Of a stretch of DNA of 64,000 nucleotides, positions 54,986 to 63,637 are shown piece after piece. The stretch spans positions 1,860,001 to 1,924,000 of the forward strand of contig NZ_CP080419.1 in assembly GCF_019457595.1 (NCBI RefSeq). Reading direction: 5' to 3'. Origin of the DNA: Shewanella psychrotolerans (GTDB lineage Bacteria; Pseudomonadota; Gammaproteobacteria; Enterobacterales; Shewanellaceae). The translations under genes and the position numbers were made by a program. Each line of letters begins with the position of its first letter. Position 1 is the stretch's first letter. A model generated the notes under the pieces. That model had not been told where the DNA came from. It ran no database searches and was given only the letters and a program-made list of their open reading frames with translations.

Positions 54986-55342
54986 ATGGCAGAAGAAACA
55001 ATTTTTAGTAAGATCATCAGACGTGAAATTCCAGCCGATATTTTATATCAAGATGAGTTAGTCACCGCGTTTCGCGACATCGAGCCTAAAGCTCCTACCC
55101 ATGTGTTGATTATTCCAAATCATTTGATCCCAACCGTTAACGATGTTAAATCCTCTGATGAGAAGGCCCTTGGACGGATGATCACCGTCGCTGCCAAATT
55201 GGCTGACGAAGCAGGTATTGCAGAAGATGGCTATCGTCTTGTGATCAATTGCAATAAGCACGGTGGACAAGAGGTTTTCCATATTCATATGCATCTATTG
55301 GGTGGTCAGTATATCGGCCCTCTCGTTTCTCCTCGTAAATAA
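54986..55342 (+). CDS. hinT: HIT-family purine nucleotide phosphoramidase HinT
   Basis: 118 residues. The histidine triad HIHMHLLGG is near residue 97, and the N-terminal [22 protein letters not shown] is the common HinT start. The family removes AMP or GMP from lysyl-adenylates and similar phosphoramidates. It is followed closely by two thioesterase genes and a YcfL-like lipoprotein; hinT-ycfL neighbours also occur in E. coli. Confidence 0.95.
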   Translation: MAEETIFSKIIRREIPADILYQDELVTAFRDIEPKAPTHVLIIPNHLIPTVNDVKSSDEKALGRMITVAAKLADEAGIAEDGYRLVINCNKHGGQEVFHIHMHLLGGQYIGPLVSPRK

Positions 55343-55355
55343 ATAATGGTTGAAG

Positions 55356-55853
55356 ATGAAAATCAATCCTGAATTTTTTCCCTTAACGGATTTAGCGCGA
55401 CGCTTTGTGGATCAGTTGGCTCAATGCCGCCGTTTAAAGCTCGGCGTACTCGAAGCGAGTGAGCATCATGTGTTGATAGAGTTGCCGTATAGCACTGAAT
55501 TAATTGGCTACCCAAATACTGGGGTCATACACGGTGGCGTGATCACCACGTTAATGGATACTGCCAGTGGCAGCGCTGTGGTTTGTAGCATTTTTGACAA
55601 ATATAAGTCGTTAGAGTTGTCGCCCACGTTAGATTTGCGGGTTGACTACATGAAACCTGCTGAGCCTCATAAAAGCGTATTTGGATTTGCTGAATGCTAC
55701 AAGTTGTCTTCTAGTGTGGCTTTTACCCGTGCGATTGCTTATCAAGAATCGATTGATGATCCTATTGCTCATGCCGTAGGTTCATTTATGCGCATTAGTC
55801 CTGAGATGGTTGGAGAACCTTTTAGACGTGCACTAATGGGAGAGGGCGAATGA
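55356..55853 (+). CDS. Hotdog-fold thioesterase (PaaI-type), first copy
   Basis: 165 residues from the ATG at 55356. Hotdog core: YPNTGVIHGGVITTLMDTASGSAV holds the HGG motif and the acidic residue for water activation; LRVDYMKPAEPHKSVFG is the matching strand. It would hydrolyse acyl-CoA or aryl-CoA thioesters. Its stop overlaps the start of a second thioesterase gene (ATGA), so they are coupled. Substrate unknown. Confidence 0.9.
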   Translation: MKINPEFFPLTDLARRFVDQLAQCRRLKLGVLEASEHHVLIELPYSTELIGYPNTGVIHGGVITTLMDTASGSAVVCSIFDKYKSLELSPTLDLRVDYMKPAEPHKSVFGFAECYKLSSSVAFTRAIAYQESIDDPIAHAVGSFMRISPEMVGEPFRRALMGEGE

Positions 55854-56308
55854 GCCAGATGCAACACACAGGCGAAATGAATGTAAAAGAGATCGTTAAG
55901 AAAGCGACAGAGCTTAACGATTTTAGTCATCTGCTTGAACATGTTCCCTATGCTAAGTTTATTGGCATGGAGGTGGCACGTTTTGGTGATGAACTTGTAT
56001 TTCAATTGCCAGCTAAAGATGAAAATATTGGCAATCCCACTCTGCCAGCTATTCATGGTGGTGTGATTGCCGGTTTTATGGAGATGTCTGCAATTGTCCA
56101 GCTGATGGTATTTATGCAAACGACTAAAGTGCCTAAAATTGTCGACTTTTCTATCGATTATTTGAGAGCTGGGTACCATAGAGACAGTTTTGCTGAATGT
56201 AAGATAACCCGCCAGGGGCGACGCGTTGCCAATGTGAATATCAATTGTTGGCAAACCAATCGTAAGGCATTAATTGCAACAGCTAGGGCGCACTTCTTAA
56301 TTGATTAG
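55850..56308 (+). CDS. Hotdog-fold thioesterase (PaaI-type), second copy
   Basis: 152 residues. AIHGGVIAGFMEMSAIVQL is the counterpart of the HGG motif in the upstream paralog, with Glu in place of Asp. IVDFSIDYLRAGYHRDSFAEC is the second strand. The two adjacent paralogs probably form a heteromer or hotdog dimer, an inference from ATGA coupling. Substrate unknown. Confidence 0.9.
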   Translation: MSQMQHTGEMNVKEIVKKATELNDFSHLLEHVPYAKFIGMEVARFGDELVFQLPAKDENIGNPTLPAIHGGVIAGFMEMSAIVQLMVFMQTTKVPKIVDFSIDYLRAGYHRDSFAECKITRQGRRVANVNINCWQTNRKALIATARAHFLID

Positions 56309-56392
56309 TCGATTCTTTCGCCTATTAATTAATGCATAGGAAACGGCCCGCATACCGCGCTGCAATGGCCATAAATTGGAGATAGGATAAAT

Positions 56393-56782
56393 ATGAAGAA
56401 CATATTTTTACTTGCAGTGATCATGTTTGCAATGCTGGGTTGTGCGCCCCATACCGCTGGTATTATGGCGAGTTCGACGGGTGAGCAGCGAATTGATAAT
56501 CGCGCTTTCAATCGTGAAGTGTCTGTTCAACAAGTTATGACTCGTCTAAATGGTCAGCTATTAACCGCGGCGGGAACCATCAGTAGTCAAGTCGCCACAG
56601 ATTTGCGTTTGCAGTACAAGTTTACTTGGTATGATCTTAATGGCTTAACAATCGAAGATGAAGGCGTTAGCTGGAAATCCTTAAAGCTGCATGGTAAACA
56701 ACAGATGCAAGTTAGTGCTGTTGCGCCAAATACGACAGCGGTGCGTTGCGAGCTTTATGTACGTAGGGCTTTCTCGAATTAG
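56393..56782 (+). CDS. ycfL: YcfL-like lipoprotein (DUF1425)
   Basis: 129 residues. Signal peptide with lipobox MLGC. The rest resembles DUF1425/YcfL: LQYKFTWYDLNGLTIEDEGVSWKSLKLHGKQ and a final VRCELYVRR strand. E. coli ycfL lies next to hinT, as here (hinT two genes upstream), which supports the call. Envelope protein of unknown role. A terminator follows. Confidence 0.88.
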   Translation: MKNIFLLAVIMFAMLGCAPHTAGIMASSTGEQRIDNRAFNREVSVQQVMTRLNGQLLTAAGTISSQVATDLRLQYKFTWYDLNGLTIEDEGVSWKSLKLHGKQQMQVSAVAPNTTAVRCELYVRRAFSN

Positions 56783-56799
56783 CTCATTTTTTGATTAAG

Positions 56800-56825
56800 A
56801 TGCCAGCACTGCTGGCATTTTTTTT
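56800..56825 (+). terminator. Terminator after ycfL
   Basis: ATGCCAGC / GCTGGCAT stem with a 3-base loop and eight Ts, 18 bases after the stop. Confidence 0.92.
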
Positions 56826-56891
56826 GCGATATACGTCATTTTCTTGATTAAATGTGTCAACAATTTGTAGTACTTATGTATAATCAGCCTT

Positions 56892-56997
56892 GCCAAGGGG
56901 TGTTAGGGGTGACTTATTTTTTAGTTGCTGACTGACTGAGATGTCTATAGACAAACCCTTAGAACCTGATCCGGCTAATACCGGCGTAGGAATGGGC
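56892..56997 (+). ncRNA. TPP riboswitch (THI element)
   Basis: The conserved parts are in order: AGGGGTGTT at 56896, CTGAGATG at 56936, ACCCTT at 56955, GAACCTGAT at 56962, then a CCGG-CTAATA-CCGG hairpin and GCGTAGGAA at 56984. It ends 85 bases before the TonB-receptor ATG at 57082. Thiamin pyrophosphate binding would switch off the downstream uptake operon. This gives direct evidence that those genes concern thiamin. Confidence 0.97.
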
Positions 56998-57081
56998 CAC
57001 ATTAGTTGATTACTACAATTTGATTGTGCTTTCTTTCTCGCTTTTTTAAGTGCCGGATCTCAAAAATTAATTTGGGGTCCT

Positions 57082-59223
57082 ATGTTTACAATAAAATCAA
57101 TATCTCCAGTCGCAATTGCCGTCTGTGCAGTTTTAAATCCTTGTAGTTTACTTGCTAACGATAATCCCGTCACGACTGATGAAATGGAAGTCATTGTGGT
57201 GACATCTGATTTTCGTCAATCCGCCTTAGAAAAAATGCCTTCGAGTATCACCGTCATTGATCAACAACAGATTGAAGATGAAGGGGCACAACATTTTGAA
57301 GACGTGCTTAATTCTATTGCTAATTTTAACTGGTCTGGTGGAAGTTCAAGGGCAAAGTATTTTCAAATTCGTGGCGTGGGCGAACAGGAGGAATACCAAG
57401 GAGCACCAAACTCTTCTGTTGGGTATATCATCGACGATATAGATATGTCTGGTATTGGCATGATATCGAGTATGTATGATCTTCAGCAGGTTGAAGTGCT
57501 ACGCGGTCCGCAAGGAACACGATACGGTGCAAATGCACTAGCTGGTTTAATCTATCTAAAGAGTAACGATCCAACAGCGGTGTTTGAACACGGTGCAGAA
57601 CTATCGTTAGGCGATGACCAACTGCGAACCCTGAGTGGTTTTAGTTCAGGACCTATTACTGATTCTGGCAAATTGTTATATCGCGTGTCGTTGCAACAAC
57701 ATGAGCAAAATGGTTATCGTGATAATCTTTATCTTGGACGTGATGATACCAACGGCCGCGATGAGTTTACTGGTCGCGTAAAGCTGCGTTGGTATGCAAC
57801 CGATGATCTCGCTATCGATTTCAACTTAATGCATGCGAATTTCGATAACGGTTATGATGCGTGGACATTAGATAATAATGGCTTTAATACCCTTACCGAC
57901 GCTCCAGGTGTTGATAAGCAGCGTACCACCGGTAGTTCACTTAAATTTACCTATTCTGGCGCAGAGCAGTTTGAGCTAGTGTCACTAACCTCAATAGCAC
58001 AAACGGATACCCATCATGGTTATGATGGTGATTGGGCCAATCCTGAATATTGGCAAGCCAAAAGCTGTGAAGGCGCACCATGTGAATATGATTACACTTG
58101 GGACAAGCTCGGTGACAGGCAAACGGTATCACAAGAGTTTCGTTTAAGTTCTACCGATGCTGGGCGCATTTTTAGCGATAGTACCGATTGGTTAGTGGGG
58201 CTTTATGGAATGCAGCTCGATGAAGACAACCATACTTCAGAGTTTTATAACGGTTGGATAGATGAACTGCTTGCGGATTACAGTGCAACGAATATGGCGA
58301 TATTTGGCCAGTTAGACAGTGATTTAGGCAATGATTACGCCTTGTCATTTGGTTTACGTGTTGAACGTAGAGAAAGCGAATATCAAGATAGTGCAGGCGA
58401 TAGCTTTAAGCCTTCAGAAACCATGTGGGGTGGACATATCGCGTTAAGCAAAGCGCTTAATGAAGATCATGAGAGTTACTTCCGTATCGCTAGAGGTTAT
58501 AAGGCAGGAGGCTTTAACATGTCACTGCCGACAGAATTGAGTGACAAAAAGGAGTTTCAAACCGAAACCCTTTATAACTATGAGCTCGGTCTTAAGTCTT
58601 CATGGTTAGCGGGAGATGTGACGACTAACTTATCTCTGTTCTACATGGATAGACGCGATCAACAGGTGTCAGCTTCTCAGCAAAATCCGTTAGAGCCCCA
58701 GAAATTTATTCTCTATATTGAAAATGCCGGCAGCTCTCATAACTATGGTGCAGAGCTCGATGCTAATTGGTATGCCACCGATAATTTGAAATTGTATGCA
58801 ACATTCGGTTGGTTAGAGACCGCCTATGGTGATTATCAGTATCAAGACAAATATGGCGGATTAGTGGATTTAAGTGGCAGAGAGCTGGCCCATTCACCTA
58901 ATTTTACCTATAGCGCTGGGGCGACTTATCGCAGTGATAATGGCTGGTTTGCTAACTTAACCACCAGTGGCAAAAGCGAGTTCTATTACTCCGATAGCAA
59001 CGAGTCTAAATCTGATCCTTATACGATTTTTAACGCCCGAATTGGGTATGAGACCGATACATGGTCTGCTTATCTGTGGGGCCGTAATCTATTTGATGAA
59101 AACTATGGCGTACGTGGTTTCTATTTCGGTAATGAGCCAGATATTGATTGGGCGGACAAGCAATACATTCGCTATGGCGATCCGCGTCAGCTAGGCTTAA
59201 CGATTAACGTCAAATTTATGTAG
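57082..59223 (+). CDS. TonB-dependent receptor, thiamin-regulated
   Basis: 713 residues, ATG after GGGGTCC. Signal peptide about 1-25 (ending SLLAND). TonB-box-like MEVIVVTSDFR, plug domain with MPSSITVIDQQQIEDEG, VGYIIDDIDMSGIGM, LQQVEVLRGPQGTRYGANALAGLIYLKS, then a 22-strand barrel ending LTINVKFM. The TPP riboswitch ahead of it and thiamin genes behind it indicate outer-membrane uptake of thiamin or a precursor. It is separate in type from the Fur-linked receptor at 22149. Confidence 0.94.
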   Translation: MFTIKSISPVAIAVCAVLNPCSLLANDNPVTTDEMEVIVVTSDFRQSALEKMPSSITVIDQQQIEDEGAQHFEDVLNSIANFNWSGGSSRAKYFQIRGVGEQEEYQGAPNSSVGYIIDDIDMSGIGMISSMYDLQQVEVLRGPQGTRYGANALAGLIYLKSNDPTAVFEHGAELSLGDDQLRTLSGFSSGPITDSGKLLYRVSLQQHEQNGYRDNLYLGRDDTNGRDEFTGRVKLRWYATDDLAIDFNLMHANFDNGYDAWTLDNNGFNTLTDAPGVDKQRTTGSSLKFTYSGAEQFELVSLTSIAQTDTHHGYDGDWANPEYWQAKSCEGAPCEYDYTWDKLGDRQTVSQEFRLSSTDAGRIFSDSTDWLVGLYGMQLDEDNHTSEFYNGWIDELLADYSATNMAIFGQLDSDLGNDYALSFGLRVERRESEYQDSAGDSFKPSETMWGGHIALSKALNEDHESYFRIARGYKAGGFNMSLPTELSDKKEFQTETLYNYELGLKSSWLAGDVTTNLSLFYMDRRDQQVSASQQNPLEPQKFILYIENAGSSHNYGAELDANWYATDNLKLYATFGWLETAYGDYQYQDKYGGLVDLSGRELAHSPNFTYSAGATYRSDNGWFANLTTSGKSEFYYSDSNESKSDPYTIFNARIGYETDTWSAYLWGRNLFDENYGVRGFYFGNEPDIDWADKQYIRYGDPRQLGLTINVKFM

Positions 59224-59330
59224 TTATTATCTAACGCTCTGTTTTATTAGGACGCTTAATCTATTTTCGCGCCCTAATAAACCTAATTTATCAGTATTTA
59301 TTGAAATTAATAGTAAAGGAATTATTCGCT

Positions 59331-59591
59331 ATGAAGTTAACCGCCGAAATTAGTATGTACCCATTTAAAGAAAACTACATTGAACCTATTCAATGGTTTA
59401 TCGACCGAGTTGACAGTTATAGCAATATTGAGCGTAAAACCAATGCGATGGCCACTCAGATCTGTGGCAATTACAGCGATGTGATGAATATGCTGGCGGT
59501 TGAGATGCAAGCCGCTCATCAAAAGTGGGGCAAGGCTGTTTTTGTGGTGAAGTTTATTGGCGGGGAATTAGACCTCTCACATACTCAGTAA
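59331..59591 (+). CDS. Thiamin-binding YkoF/DUF77-type protein
   Basis: 86 residues from the ATG at 59331 (TAAAGGA upstream). Strand-helix-strand pattern KLTAEISMYPFKENYIEPI, TNAMATQICGNYSDVM and KAVFVVKFIGG, typical of the MTH1187/YkoF thiamin-binding fold. In B. subtilis, YkoF binds HMP/thiamin precursors. Here it stands second in a TPP-riboswitch operon, which agrees. Cytoplasmic (no signal peptide). Confidence 0.85.
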   Translation: MKLTAEISMYPFKENYIEPIQWFIDRVDSYSNIERKTNAMATQICGNYSDVMNMLAVEMQAAHQKWGKAVFVVKFIGGELDLSHTQ

Positions 59592-59634
59592 ATTCACATC
59601 TCACTTCGATCTATAAATAGAGTAGTAATTAAGT

Positions 59635-60288
59635 ATGACGGACTTTGGCTCGGCTTTATATTCAGCGTTGTCTGGCGCTTTTGTTGAGATGAACGGCTTA
59701 ACAGCCTGGGAAGCTGTGGCTGTGGTTTTAGCCATCGCTTATCTCTGGTTAGCAATGCGCGGCAGTGTTTGGTGTTGGGCTGCAGCGCTGTTTAGCACGG
59801 CGATTTATACCATGCTATTTTGGGAAGTCGCCCTGTTAATGGAGTCAGTATTGAATGTTTATTACATGCTGATGGCTGTCTATGGTTACTGGCTGTGGAC
59901 TCGTGGTGGCGATACTAATGGCGTTGAGGTCATTAGCTGGTCGCTACCTCGACACTGTATGCTGATCGGTGTCACCGCAGCGATATCTGCTATCGTCGGC
60001 CACCTAATGGCAACCTATACCTCAGCTTCTTATCCGTATCTTGATGCTGCGACGAGCTGTTTTGCCGTGGTGACAACCTATTTAGTGGCGAAGAAGGTGC
60101 TTGAGAATTGGTTATATTGGATTGTCATCGACTTTGTTTCGATATACTTGTATCTCAATAAGGGCTTGATGCTAACGTCGATGCTGTTTATTTTGTATGT
60201 AGGTATGGCGATTGGTGGTTACTTTTTATGGCGGACCAATATGCGGACACAGAGTGCTCAAGAGTCAGGCCATTATTCATATGAATAA
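59635..60288 (+). CDS. pnuT: PnuC-family thiamin transporter PnuT
   Basis: 217 residues, 44 bases after the preceding gene. About seven hydrophobic segments. The WLAMRGSVWCWAAALFSTAIYTMLFW and YMLMAVYGYWLWTRGG motifs are those of PnuC-type vitamin facilitators, and the W-rich central and C-terminal half (NWLYWIVIDFVSIYLYLNKGL) agrees. PnuT members carry thiamin, which kinase trapping retains. Riboswitch context distinguishes it from PnuC. Confidence 0.92.
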   Translation: MTDFGSALYSALSGAFVEMNGLTAWEAVAVVLAIAYLWLAMRGSVWCWAAALFSTAIYTMLFWEVALLMESVLNVYYMLMAVYGYWLWTRGGDTNGVEVISWSLPRHCMLIGVTAAISAIVGHLMATYTSASYPYLDAATSCFAVVTTYLVAKKVLENWLYWIVIDFVSIYLYLNKGLMLTSMLFILYVGMAIGGYFLWRTNMRTQSAQESGHYSYE

Positions 60289-60299
60289 AACAGTTACCT

Positions 60300-61334
60300 A
60301 TGACTGAAGATAAGCTGACTCCTAAGATGTTATGTCTTCCTGAAGATATTATTGCAGAGTTAAAACGTTACGGGTGTACGCTATCTGATGATGCTGAACT
60401 ATCAGTGCTTTCTCGTGGTTTGAGTAATCAAAACTATCTTATCAAAACCGCTCAGGGACAATTTGCGCTGCGGATTAACAGCGGTGCGAGCAGTGCTATA
60501 TGCCATCGTCAAAGCGAGGTTGCGAACTGGCATTTAGCCCAAGAGGCAAAGCTAGCGCCGCGGCTACATTATGTATCGTCTGACTACAAATACTATCTAA
60601 GTGATTTTATCCAAGTTGATAGCGATTGGAGTCAGTTGATGACTGCCAATTGTGCTCATCCTTTGATTGATTGTTTCGAACCTTGGCCTCAATCGGAGAG
60701 GTTACTCTTGGGACTATTGAAGGGGTTGAGTGCCTTACCTCCACCGAGTAATGTGCTTTCTGTCACTGAGCAGTGGGCCGAATATTTTGATACGCTTAGC
60801 CACTTTTCGAGTATTCATCAATTCACCTCACCAAGATTGAAACAATGGTGGGTGCGCTATCAACAATTGATAGCTCGTAAGCAACAGATCACCAATGTGC
60901 TGGCGACACTCGATGCGTGCATGATATCGCCTCAGTTTAGTCATCGGGATCTTAATCCACACAACCTACTATTAAAAAATCATCAGCTTTGGTGTATCGA
61001 TTTTGAATATGCATGTTTGTCGCATCCTTTAGTGGATCTTGCCAGTGTTTTAGCCACCCATCGTTTATCAACGATACAGCGACACTGGTTAATCTCAAAC
61101 TATCTGAATGATCATCCCCGTTTAACGCCTGACGCCTTGAGCGCAGTACCTGCTGCTATTGAGTTGTATTGGTACTTTGGCTGTTGCTGGGCACTGTTGA
61201 TGGCTAGTCATTACCATGCTTCAGATAATAATGACGTTAGTGCCGACATTGGAGGGGATAACTCCCATACATTTGGTAGCTATATTACTTGTTTTGATGA
61301 TTTTTTAGCGTTATTGCCGAAGCCTAGTCATTAA
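60300..61334 (+). CDS. Thiamine-kinase-like phosphotransferase (APH fold)
   Basis: 344 residues. N-lobe with LSRGLSNQNYLIKT and FALRINSG; catalytic loop SHRDLNPHNLLL (Asp near 217, Asn near 222) and the metal site CIDFEYA near 232. The APH/ChoK family includes thiamine kinase ThiK. As the last gene in the riboswitch operon it would phosphorylate imported thiamin and trap it. Choline kinase activity is a weaker alternative. It is somewhat longer than E. coli ThiK (274). Confidence 0.85.
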   Translation: MTEDKLTPKMLCLPEDIIAELKRYGCTLSDDAELSVLSRGLSNQNYLIKTAQGQFALRINSGASSAICHRQSEVANWHLAQEAKLAPRLHYVSSDYKYYLSDFIQVDSDWSQLMTANCAHPLIDCFEPWPQSERLLLGLLKGLSALPPPSNVLSVTEQWAEYFDTLSHFSSIHQFTSPRLKQWWVRYQQLIARKQQITNVLATLDACMISPQFSHRDLNPHNLLLKNHQLWCIDFEYACLSHPLVDLASVLATHRLSTIQRHWLISNYLNDHPRLTPDALSAVPAAIELYWYFGCCWALLMASHYHASDNNDVSADIGGDNSHTFGSYITCFDDFLALLPKPSH

Positions 61335-61433
61335 ATTGGATTAATAGCCGCTCGTTTATCGGTGTCTAGGCGAGTGAAAGAAAATACGCTCCAAAATGGT
61401 CTATTATCTCAATGACGACGTTGGGGAAATTTC

Positions 61434-62027
61434 ATGCAGCTAATTCAATTCTATAAATCGTTTTTAAATGGGATTAAGCACATAGATGGTGTGGTTGCAT
61501 TAGGTTTACGCCTATATTTAGCCCCAGTACTAATTCAAGCGGGTTACAACAAACTATCTCATTTTAGCGATACGGCTGCATGGTTTGGTAATGCGGAGTG
61601 GGGACTGGGGCTACCACTGCCTGAGCTTATGGTGGTTCTAGCAGCAGGCTCGGAGTTTTTCGGTGGAATATTGCTTATTTTGGGGCTAGGAACTCGGTTA
61701 ATTTCAATTCCTTTGATGTTTACTATGTTGGTCGCCGCGTTCGCTGTGCATTGGGATAATGGCTGGCTTGCAATTGCCGATCCCAGTTCTTGGTTGGCAA
61801 ATGAGCAAGTTATTGCTTCGGCTGATAAGTTACAAGCGGCAAAATCGTTATTACAAGAGTATGGCAATTATGACTGGTTAACTTCTTCAGGTAATTTAGT
61901 GGTGCTCAATAATGGTGTTGAGTTTGCGATAACCTATTTACTCATGTTGTTCGCGCTTGTCATTATTGGTGGTGGTCGTTATACCAGTGTCGATTATTAC
62001 ATCGCAAAGCGTAATCGATTGCTATAG
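61434..62027 (+). CDS. DoxX family membrane protein
   Basis: 197 residues. Four hydrophobic segments. ALGLRLYLAPVLIQAGYNKLSHF and AAGSEFFGGILLILGLGTRL are the DoxX signatures; MFTMLVAAFAVHWDNGW follows. DoxX proteins have been tied to quinone or sulfur redox chemistry, but the role here is unknown. A loop of about 45 residues (WLANEQVIASADKLQAAKSLLQE) between the third and fourth segments is longer than in small members. Confidence 0.88.
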   Translation: MQLIQFYKSFLNGIKHIDGVVALGLRLYLAPVLIQAGYNKLSHFSDTAAWFGNAEWGLGLPLPELMVVLAAGSEFFGGILLILGLGTRLISIPLMFTMLVAAFAVHWDNGWLAIADPSSWLANEQVIASADKLQAAKSLLQEYGNYDWLTSSGNLVVLNNGVEFAITYLLMLFALVIIGGGRYTSVDYYIAKRNRLL

Positions 62028-62118
62028 CCATTCGCTGGTTGTAAGTCCCACCAAATCAGTGGGATTTTAGTCGCTAATTTGTTAATCTCTGAACATAATT
62101 TCTCTGTTGGATTAACTT

Positions 62119-62667
62119 GTGGACGCCATTGAACTTCTTTTAACTCGTCAGTCTTCACCAAGGTTGGTCGCTCCTGCCCCTGATGAGTCTCAACTTACCA
62201 CAATTTTAAATGCGGCCATTAGAGTTCCAGATCACGGGGGACTTAATCCATGGGAATTTATTGTATCGAGTGGGGATGGCCTTGATAAATTATCTCAGTT
62301 GTTTGTAAAGGCGGCTGCAGCCGATGGTGGGGATGAGGCAACCTTAGCGAAAGTGGCCAATATGCCGCGAAGAGCTCCTATGGTTATTACCGTTGTCGCT
62401 AAAGTCGTCGAACATCCCAAAGTGCCTGAGATTGAACAACATCTTGCCGTAGGGTGTGCATGTATGGCGATGCAACAAGCCGCTTTTGCGTTAGGTTTAG
62501 GCGGGATTTGGCGAACCGGTGGCTTGGCATTTAATGCTCAGTTACATCAAGATTTGGCCTTGGGAGCCAATGATCAGATCATCGGTTTCATGTATCTAGG
62601 TACTCCAGCGGTTACCGCGCCAATAAAGCCTACAAAATCTGCAGAAAACTTTGTTCGTTATTTGTGA
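62119..62667 (+). CDS. ydjA: Nitroreductase family protein YdjA
   Basis: 182 residues, GTG start. MDAIELLLTRQSSPRL, then IRVPDHGGLNPWEFIV and AFALGLGGIWRTGG, are close to E. coli YdjA (183 residues), a minimal FMN nitroreductase. It would use NAD(P)H on nitro compounds or quinones. A terminator follows at 62777. Confidence 0.93.
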   Translation: MDAIELLLTRQSSPRLVAPAPDESQLTTILNAAIRVPDHGGLNPWEFIVSSGDGLDKLSQLFVKAAAADGGDEATLAKVANMPRRAPMVITVVAKVVEHPKVPEIEQHLAVGCACMAMQQAAFALGLGGIWRTGGLAFNAQLHQDLALGANDQIIGFMYLGTPAVTAPIKPTKSAENFVRYL

Positions 62668-62776
62668 ACTACTACACATAGACTTTAGTCGGGTTTACTC
62701 TTCTTATAAATCTGTCAAAGTAGCAATGAGCCTGCATTAATCCATGCATAGCTTTCATCCTAAGTGATTTTATTGT

Positions 62777-62804
62777 TGCCCGCCGTTTGAGCGGGCATTT
62801 TTTT
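62777..62804 (+). terminator. Terminator after ydjA
   Basis: TGCCCGC / GCGGGCA stem with a 7-base loop and seven Ts, about 110 bases after the stop. Confidence 0.88.
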
Positions 62805-62861
62805 GTCTATTTTGGCAGATATTCGCTCTGTTTATCGCCCAAATTTGTAACACTACAGATA

Positions 62862-63593
62862 TTAAACTCCGACACCGACAGTTAATGATTCGAACCAATC
62901 CAAAAATTGTTTAACTTGGTCACCCCTAAAAATACGACCATGCTGGGGGCATAAGTACTCTATATCTAACTTTCTTACTCGTTTAACCCAATCATTTTTT
63001 GCACGATTTGAAGGCATCCACCGTTGATGAAAGTAACGCATATTTTTGCAGTGTTCATCAAAATCGTCGACATAAATATCTAAGCAGTGCTCTTCTAAAG
63101 CTGCGCCAACATCGCCACTCATGAGCACTTTAGCCTCGGGATCATATACATGAAAGTTGCCAGAAGCGTGAAGGTAGTGTGCTGGAATAAATTGCAGTTC
63201 GGTTTGTTCCAGATTCAGAGTAGCGCCTGCGTCCTTTATGGCCTCATAGGCAATATTGTTCATACCAAAATGACGGATAAAACCCTCCCATAACCATGGT
63301 GAGTAGAGTTTGGCTTTCGGTAATGTTTGGTCCCATAACCCTAAGGAAGAGATGATGTCGGGATCTTGATGGGAAGCGAACAAGTGGGTGAGTTGTTCCA
63401 ATGGTATATGTTTAACAATATTCGCGAGCATCGCAGCAAATAGTTCAATACCGCCAGGATCCATGAGTAGGGCTTGATTTGCGGTGACCACCATATATTG
63501 ATTGGTATCGATGATTTTGTCTGGTTTGTCTGGATCTCGCCCAAAATAGAGCCATTTATGGGTTGGTGTTTCTATGATTAATTCGCTTTTCAT
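62862..63593 (-). CDS. ODP-type di-iron metallo-beta-lactamase-fold protein
   Basis: 243 residues from the ATG at 63593, with AAGGAAAT upstream. Metal motif HQDPD near residue 76 (HxDxD in place of the HxHxD of hydrolases or HxExD of flavodiiron proteins), then AHYLHASGNFHVYDP, SGDVGAAL and CPQHGRIF supply the other ligands. No flavodoxin domain. It resembles oxygen-binding di-iron proteins linked to chemotaxis arrays, such as the Treponema ODP. A chemoreceptor-like gene lies just upstream on the same strand, which supports an O2-sensing role, inferred. Confidence 0.85.
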   Translation of the reverse strand: MKSELIIETPTHKWLYFGRDPDKPDKIIDTNQYMVVTANQALLMDPGGIELFAAMLANIVKHIPLEQLTHLFASHQDPDIISSLGLWDQTLPKAKLYSPWLWEGFIRHFGMNNIAYEAIKDAGATLNLEQTELQFIPAHYLHASGNFHVYDPEAKVLMSGDVGAALEEHCLDIYVDDFDEHCKNMRYFHQRWMPSNRAKNDWVKRVRKLDIEYLCPQHGRIFRGDQVKQFLDWFESLTVGVGV

Positions 63594-63637
63594 TAACAAT
63601 TTCCTTTGAAAAATCGATGTAATGCGACGAGGTTGAA

